Below are positions 59,677 to 64,000 of a stretch of DNA of 64,000 nt, one piece after another. This DNA comes from Burkholderiales bacterium (lineage in GTDB: Bacteria > Pseudomonadota > Gammaproteobacteria > Burkholderiales > Burkholderiaceae_C). The position numbers were made by a program, and so were the translations under genes. Within the stretch, counting starts at the first letter, position 1, and each line of letters starts with the position of its first letter. The DNA lies in NCBI GenBank assembly GCA_016213205.1, contig JACRAZ010000058.1, positions 1 to 64,000 on the forward strand, given 5' to 3'. A model generated the notes under the pieces. It was given only the letters and a program-made list of their open reading frames with translations. It did no database searches and was not told where the DNA came from.

Positions 59677-60378
59677 ATGCGGATCCTGCTGGTCGAAGAC
59701 GACGGGGCGCTGTGCCTGGGCATCAGCCGTGCGCTGGAGCGCGAAGGTTGGCGCGTCGATGTGCTGGCCGACGGGCAACAGGCCATGGCCGAAGGGCTGG
59801 AGGCGCAGTACGACCTGGCGGTGCTGGACCTGGGCCTGCCGCGGCGCGACGGGATGGAGGTGCTGCGCCATTGGCGCAACCGCGGCGCGCGCCTGCCGGT
59901 GCTGTTGCTGACGGCGCGCGATGAATTGAGCGACCGCGTCCAGGGCCTCAACGCCGGTGCCGACGACTACCTGACCAAGCCCTTCGACCTGGCGGAACTG
60001 GTGGCCCGGCTGCGGGCGCTGAAGCGACGTGCCGACGGGCGCATCGACGAGGTGCTGCGCATTGGCGAGCTGACGCTGGACCTGGCCACCCGCGAGCTCA
60101 CCCACCGTGGCGAGCGCGTTCGCATGAGCCCCCGCGAGATCGCACTGACCCAGCTGTTGATGCAGCGGGCCGGCCGGCTGGTGCCGAAGGAAAGCATCAT
60201 CGGCACCTTGTCGAGCTGGGAGGCCGATTTCAGCGAGAACTCGGTCGAGGTGTACGTGCACCGTCTGCGCAAGCGCTTCGCCGCGCTGGGGGTCACGATC
60301 AAGACCGTGCGCGGTTTCGGCTATGTGCTCGAGGCCGCGCCCGCGCCGGCAGCGGGTGCTGCCGGGGCGGGCGATTGA
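59677..60378 (+). CDS. Two-component response regulator, OmpR/QseB-like
   Basis: A 233-residue DNA-binding regulator. The receiver has Glu7-Asp8-Asp9, phospho-Asp51 (VLDLGLP), the Thr in LTARDE and Lys in TKPFDL. The OmpR-type winged helix follows (SPREIALTQLLM, then SENSVEVYVHRLRKRF and VRGFGYVLE). The C-terminal extension is Ala-rich. Its stop TGA overlaps an in-frame TTG of the kinase frame, so the two are coupled. The targets are unknown. Confidence 0.96.
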   Translation: MRILLVEDDGALCLGISRALEREGWRVDVLADGQQAMAEGLEAQYDLAVLDLGLPRRDGMEVLRHWRNRGARLPVLLLTARDELSDRVQGLNAGADDYLTKPFDLAELVARLRALKRRADGRIDEVLRIGELTLDLATRELTHRGERVRMSPREIALTQLLMQRAGRLVPKESIIGTLSSWEADFSENSVEVYVHRLRKRFAALGVTIKTVRGFGYVLEAAPAPAAGAAGAGD

Positions 60379-60401
60379 CCCGCGCGCCCATCGTCGCGGA
60401 C

Positions 60402-61814
60402 ATGGCGCCGCGACACGGCCCGAGCCTGCGCCGGCAACTGCTGCAGCCCTTGTTCTGGGTGTGGGCGCTGGGCATGGTGATCGCCGTGGTCGGCGCGCTG
60501 CTGCTGGCGCGTGCGGCGGCCAACGCGGCCTTCGACCGCGGGCTGCAGGACGAAACCAGCGCCCTGGCCGCCAAGGTGGTGTGGCAGGACCGGGGCCCCA
60601 TGCTGGACCTCAGCCGCCAGGCGATGGAGCTGGTGACCTGGGACCGTGCCGATCGCAACGCGTTTGCGATGGTCGACATCGATGGCAACGTGCTGGCGGG
60701 CGACGGTGCGGTGCCGGTGCCTGTGGCGCGCACGCGCAGTGTCGAGCAGCCGACCCTGTTCGATGGCAGCTACGCCGGTGAACCGGTGCGCGGTGCGGTG
60801 TTCACGTTGATGTCGCCGATGCTCGACCGCATGGTGTCGGTCATCGTTGTGGAGAGCACGCGCAAGCGCGCGGACGCGATGCGTGACATCCAGATCGGCA
60901 TCGTGCTGCCCTCGCTGGCGCTGGGTGCCGTCACCTTCGTGCTGCTGGCCTGGGGTATCCGGCGCGGACTGCGGCCCCTGCTCGACGTTGCCCGCGAAGT
61001 GGCCGAACGCGACGCCCACGACTGGCGACCGCTGCCACTGCAGCAGGTGCCGGCCGAGGCGGTGCCGCTGATCGACCGGATCAACACACTGCTGAACAAC
61101 GTGCAGCGTTCGATGTCGGTGCAGCGCCGGTTCATCGCCGATGCGGCACACCAGCTGCGAACGCCGGTGGCCGGCATGAGCGTGCTGCTGGCGGAACTTC
61201 GACAGGAGCTCACAGCGCAGGCACCGGCGTCGCTGCCCCAGGGCTGGGAGCCGCTGCTGGCACACCTGACCAGCACCACGGACCGCATGGCCCGCCTGAT
61301 CGGCCAGTTGCTGAGCCTGGCGCGCTCCGAGACCGCACTGTCGGTGGATGCCGAGCACCGCACCCAGGACCTCGTGCCGATCGTTCGCGAATGCACCGAA
61401 GCGCTGGTGCTGCGTGCGCTGAAACAGGGGCGCAGCGTCACGCTGGAGGCGCCCGCCGAGCCGGTGCGTGCGCGGGTGCACCCGCTGTGGCTGGGCGAAG
61501 TGGTGGTGAACCTGCTGGACAACGCCTTGCGCTACGGCGGCCCGCACATCGTGCTGAGGGTCGAGCCGCTGCCGGATGGTGCCGGCGCCAGCGTGGTGGT
61601 CGAGGACGACGGCCCCGGGGTCACGGCCACCGAGCTGACCCGCATCTTCGAACCCTTCTGGCGCGGGGAACGGGCCGACCTGCGCAACGACGGTGGCACA
61701 GGCCTGGGCCTGGCCATCGCGCGGGAGATCGTCGAGCGCATGGGCGGCAGCGTCGGCGCCGCAAGCCGGCCCGAGGTGTCCGGCATGCGCTTCACCGTGC
61801 GGCTTGCACCGTGA
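60402..61814 (+). CDS. Sensor histidine kinase, QseC/TctE-like
   Basis: A 470-residue membrane kinase partnered with the regulator upstream. TM1 lies at about 20-40, a periplasmic sensor of about 120 residues follows (a 2CSK_N/TctE-like stretch), then TM2 at about 172-190 and a short HAMP. The H box ADAAHQLRTPVAGM places the phosphorylated His at 250. The N box is NLLDNALRYGG, and the glycine boxes are DDGPGV and GGTGLGLAIA. I use the ATG at 60402; a TTG at 60375, overlapping the regulator stop, is a possible alternative. It converges on the DUF192 gene with 12 bp between. Confidence 0.94.
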   Translation: MAPRHGPSLRRQLLQPLFWVWALGMVIAVVGALLLARAAANAAFDRGLQDETSALAAKVVWQDRGPMLDLSRQAMELVTWDRADRNAFAMVDIDGNVLAGDGAVPVPVARTRSVEQPTLFDGSYAGEPVRGAVFTLMSPMLDRMVSVIVVESTRKRADAMRDIQIGIVLPSLALGAVTFVLLAWGIRRGLRPLLDVAREVAERDAHDWRPLPLQQVPAEAVPLIDRINTLLNNVQRSMSVQRRFIADAAHQLRTPVAGMSVLLAELRQELTAQAPASLPQGWEPLLAHLTSTTDRMARLIGQLLSLARSETALSVDAEHRTQDLVPIVRECTEALVLRALKQGRSVTLEAPAEPVRARVHPLWLGEVVVNLLDNALRYGGPHIVLRVEPLPDGAGASVVVEDDGPGVTATELTRIFEPFWRGERADLRNDGGTGLGLAIAREIVERMGGSVGAASRPEVSGMRFTVRLAP

Positions 61815-61826
61815 GGCGGTGGTCGC

Positions 61827-62291
61827 TCAGGACGGTGGCCTGGCAAAAGGTGGTCCGGACAGCTTGAAGCCGGGCTTGATGCCTCGCTTTGCAAACCAGC
61901 CCAGGTTCATCTCCAGCGCCAGCCGCACCGGCCGCGCCGAGCAGTGGGAGTCGTCGCTCATGGGCTTCATGTCAGCGAGGTTGACCACGGTGCCATCGTC
62001 GGCGAGGAAGGCGATCGACAACGGCAGCAGGGTGTTGCGCATCCAGAAACACTGCACCTGGGGCTCTTCGAACACGAACAGCATGCCTTCGTTGGCAGGC
62101 ATCTCACGCCGGTGCATCAGGCCGACCTGGCGCTGCTCGAAGGTCTGCGCGACCTGGGCACGGATCATGTGCATGCCGGCGCCGAGCGAGACCGCCGGCA
62201 GTTGCTGGGGTGCGGCCTGTGCCATTGCCCTGTGCGGTGCCACTGCCATCACCAGCACGCACAGCCAAAGGCAGGTCTTGATATAGATCAT
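61827..62291 (-). CDS. DUF192-domain exported protein
   Basis: A 154-residue protein with a signal peptide ending near residue 24 (RAMAQ) and a DUF192 domain (QVGLMHRREMPANEGMLFVFEE, then FWMRNTLLPLSIAFLADDG). The family has no assigned function, although structural members suggest a small-ligand fold. GGAG lies about 8 bases upstream of the ATG at 62291. The putative Fnr/Anr half site of the neighbouring promoter overlaps its start codon. Confidence 0.92.
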   Translation of the reverse strand: MIYIKTCLWLCVLVMAVAPHRAMAQAAPQQLPAVSLGAGMHMIRAQVAQTFEQRQVGLMHRREMPANEGMLFVFEEPQVQCFWMRNTLLPLSIAFLADDGTVVNLADMKPMSDDSHCSARPVRLALEMNLGWFAKRGIKPGFKLSGPPFARPPS

Positions 62292-62319
62292 GCGGAAGCT
62301 CCGGGTCGATCTCTAGGAT
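62278..62319 (+). promoter_or_regulatory. Fnr/Anr-type class II promoter of the copper ATPase gene
   Basis: TTGAT-ATAG-ATCAT (62278-62291) matches the Fnr/Anr consensus TTGAT-N4-ATCAA at 9 of 10 fixed positions. A -10-like TAGGAT lies at 62314-62319. With that -10 the start would be about 62326, placing the site centre at -41.5, exactly the class II activator position. This supports a CcoI-type role for the downstream ATPase, since cbb3 oxidase genes are commonly induced by low oxygen. Confidence 0.65.
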
Positions 62320-62375
62320 TATCAGATGCTCGCAGCGCCCGCCGGGCGGTGTGCGCGCGCCGCCAACGTCCTTCA

Positions 62376-64000
62376 ATGACCGCATCCACCACCCTGCCGA
62401 CCGACGCCGAACTCGCGGTGCTGGATGATCCGGTGGTGCAGCGCCAGTTCACGCGCTTCACGGCCGATGCGGATGGCCAGCCGGTGGCTGACTCGTCCTT
62501 GCGCATCACGGGCATGTACTGCGCCGCCTGCGCCGGCGTGATCGAGCAGGCACTGATGCGGGTGGATGGGGTGGTCGAGGCCACGGTCAGTGCCGCCGGC
62601 GAGCGTGCGCGTGTGCGCTGGCGTCCGCAGCGTACACGGGTCACCGAACTCGTGGCTGCGATCCGCGGCGCGGGCTACGACGCGAGCCCCGACGCGGCCG
62701 CAGAGGCGCGCGAGGCGCGTCGCGCCGAGCATCGCAAGGCCCTGTGGCGCCTGTTCGTCGCGGCCTTCTGTGCCATGCAGGTGATGATGCTTGCCACCCC
62801 CAGCTATGTGAGCACCGGGGACGAACTGGCGCCCGACATGCGCCAGTTGCTCAACTGGGGCAGTTGGGTGTTGTCCTTGCCGGTGATGGTGTTTTCTGCG
62901 GGCCCCATCCTGCAAGGGGCCTGGCAGGCACTGCGTCGGCGCAGCATCGGCATGGACGTGCCGGTGAGCCTGGGGATCCTGGTCACCTTCGTCAGCAGCA
63001 GCGGCGCCACGTTCGACCCCACGGGTCCGTTCGGCCACGAGGTCTACTTCGACTCGCTGACGATGTTCATCAGCTTCCTGCTGGCCGGGCGCCTGCTCGA
63101 ACTGCGTGCGCGGCATCGGGTGGCCCAGACCCTCGAAGCGGCCATGCAAGGCATGCCGCAGACGGCCTTGCGTCTGAACCATGAAGGCCGCACCGAGTCC
63201 GTGAGCGTGCAGCGCCTGCAGCCAGGCGATCTGGTCCAGGTGCCGCTGGGCCAGGCCTTTCCGGCAGATGGCCGCCTCACCCAGGGGCGCACCGAGGCCG
63301 ATGAATCCCTGCTCACCGGCGAATCACGCCCGGTGCCCAAGCCGCCCGGCGCGGCCGTGGTGGCGGGCAGCCTGAACCGTGGTGCACCGGTGGTGATGCA
63401 GGTCGAGCGCGTGGGCGCGGACACGCGATTGCAGGCCATCGTCGCGCTGATGCGCGACGCCATGAGTCAGCGTCCCTCGATCGCACGGGCGGCCGACCGA
63501 TGGGCGGCCCCGTTCCTGTGGACGGTGTTGTTGCTTGCGGCCGGCGCTGCCGCAGTCTGGAGCGTGATCGATCCGCCGCGTGCCGTGTGGGTGGCCGTGT
63601 CCGTGCTGATCGTCACCTGCCCGTGTGCCTTGTCCCTGGCGGCACCGTCTGCCGTGCTGGCCGCCACCGGCGCCTTGGCTCGGCGTGGCTTGTTGCTGCA
63701 ACGGCTGGATGCGCTGGAAACCCTGACCCGCGTGCAGCGCGTCTACCTCGACAAGACCGGCACGGTCACCGAAGGCCAGCCCCGCCTCGGGGCCGTGCAT
63801 CGCTTGCCGGGCGCAGGGTCGGTGGATCAGATGCAGTTGCTGGCCTGGGCCGCAAGCCTGGCGCAACGATCGGGGCACCCGTTGTCGCAGGCCTTGCTGG
63901 CGAGCTGTGAACGCTGTGAGGACAAGGGCTGGCTCGAGATCGCAGAGCTGCCAGGCCTGGGGATGCAGGCCCGAGACGGCGACCATCGCCTGTGGCGCCT
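62376..64000 (+). CDS. ccoI: Heavy-metal-translocating P-type ATPase, CcoI/FixI-like (C-terminus cut by window edge)
   Basis: A copper-transporting P1B ATPase needed for cbb3-type cytochrome oxidase assembly in its usual role. The 541 visible residues show an N-terminal metal-binding domain with Cys49 and Cys52 in GMYCAACAGV, an unusual Tyr for Thr in the GMTCxxC motif as often seen in CcoI, and a run of membrane helices. The actuator loop ADESLLTGESRPV, the copper-binding CPC at 415-417 (VTCPCALSLAAPSA) and the phosphorylation site Asp459 in DKTGTVT follow. The window ends before the ATP-binding and hinge motifs. cco genes should lie to the right. A CopA-type exporter is the alternative, but the Fnr-type promoter favours CcoI. 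Confidence 0.9.
   Translation, partial: MTASTTLPTDAELAVLDDPVVQRQFTRFTADADGQPVADSSLRITGMYCAACAGVIEQALMRVDGVVEATVSAAGERARVRWRPQRTRVTELVAAIRGAGYDASPDAAAEAREARRAEHRKALWRLFVAAFCAMQVMMLATPSYVSTGDELAPDMRQLLNWGSWVLSLPVMVFSAGPILQGAWQALRRRSIGMDVPVSLGILVTFVSSSGATFDPTGPFGHEVYFDSLTMFISFLLAGRLLELRARHRVAQTLEAAMQGMPQTALRLNHEGRTESVSVQRLQPGDLVQVPLGQAFPADGRLTQGRTEADESLLTGESRPVPKPPGAAVVAGSLNRGAPVVMQVERVGADTRLQAIVALMRDAMSQRPSIARAADRWAAPFLWTVLLLAAGAAAVWSVIDPPRAVWVAVSVLIVTCPCALSLAAPSAVLAATGALARRGLLLQRLDALETLTRVQRVYLDKTGTVTEGQPRLGAVHRLPGAGSVDQMQLLAWAASLAQRSGHPLSQALLASCERCEDKGWLEIAELPGLGMQARDGDHRLWR

Overview
This 64 kb window is a compact stretch of bacterial chromosome with very high GC. The gene content and order point to a motile, aerobic or microaerobic betaproteobacterium of the order Burkholderiales, in the Rubrivivax/Leptothrix/Ideonella/Aquabacterium or Comamonadaceae neighbourhood. 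The pointers are divergent smpB and ratA-rnfH, guaB-MFS-guaA-tadA, exbB-exbD-lpxK-Trm112-kdsB-adk, xseA beside sodB, and a CcoI-type copper ATPase under what looks like an Fnr/Anr promoter. The taxonomic placement is an inference; no rRNA gene is present. I found no tRNA, rRNA, insertion sequence, prophage or CRISPR array.

Region 1 (1-17.8 kb) is chemotaxis. A leftward operon holds a receptor-like protein, cheY, a STAS-domain gene, cheA and a PAS/HAMP receptor cut by the window edge. A rightward pair of receptor genes diverges from it. The 288-bp gap between them carries two sigma-28 (FliA)-type promoters, one for each direction, both with exact 15-bp spacing between the TAAA-like and GCCGATAA-like boxes. 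An RND efflux pair (adaptor and pump, no outer-membrane channel) follows, and then a further receptor. The receptors on either side of the RND pair share an unusual C-terminal cytoplasmic Cache-like domain.

Region 2 (18-26.8 kb) is glycine, serine and sulfur amino acid metabolism. A tandem glycine riboswitch precedes gcvT-gcvH-gcvP, followed on the same strand by an L-serine dehydratase and a dihaem cytochrome c. Divergent from it lie a CoA-binding protein and an O-acetylhomoserine sulfhydrylase. Region 3 (26.8-34.3 kb) is a block of palindromic repeats, a leftward livGFHMK branched-chain amino acid ABC operon and a divergent acyl-CoA synthetase with a crotonase-like protein.

Region 4 (34.3-48.9 kb) holds smpB, ratA-rnfH and a DUF4124 protein. 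A long rightward run follows: guaB, an MFS transporter, guaA, a small membrane protein, tadA, ldcA and a complete peptide ABC transporter. The ldcA-transporter pairing suggests uptake and recycling of cell-wall peptides. Region 5 (48.9-57.3 kb) is an Oar-like TonB-dependent receptor behind a 575-bp leader region, a strong bidirectional terminator, and a leftward exbB-exbD-lpxK-Trm112-kdsB-adk-SDR operon. Region 6 (57.3-64 kb) is xseA, sodB, an OmpR/QseBC-type two-component pair, a DUF192 protein and the start of a CcoI-type copper P-ATPase.

Most of the window is core chromosome. I see no convincing wholly undescribed system. The most rewarding leads are the CheZ-like DxxxQ motif in the receptor-like protein beside CheY, the precisely spaced FliA and Fnr/Anr promoters, the C-terminal Cache receptors flanking the RND pump, a Gln-to-Phe change beside the GuaA nucleophile, and a crotonase without its catalytic glutamates.
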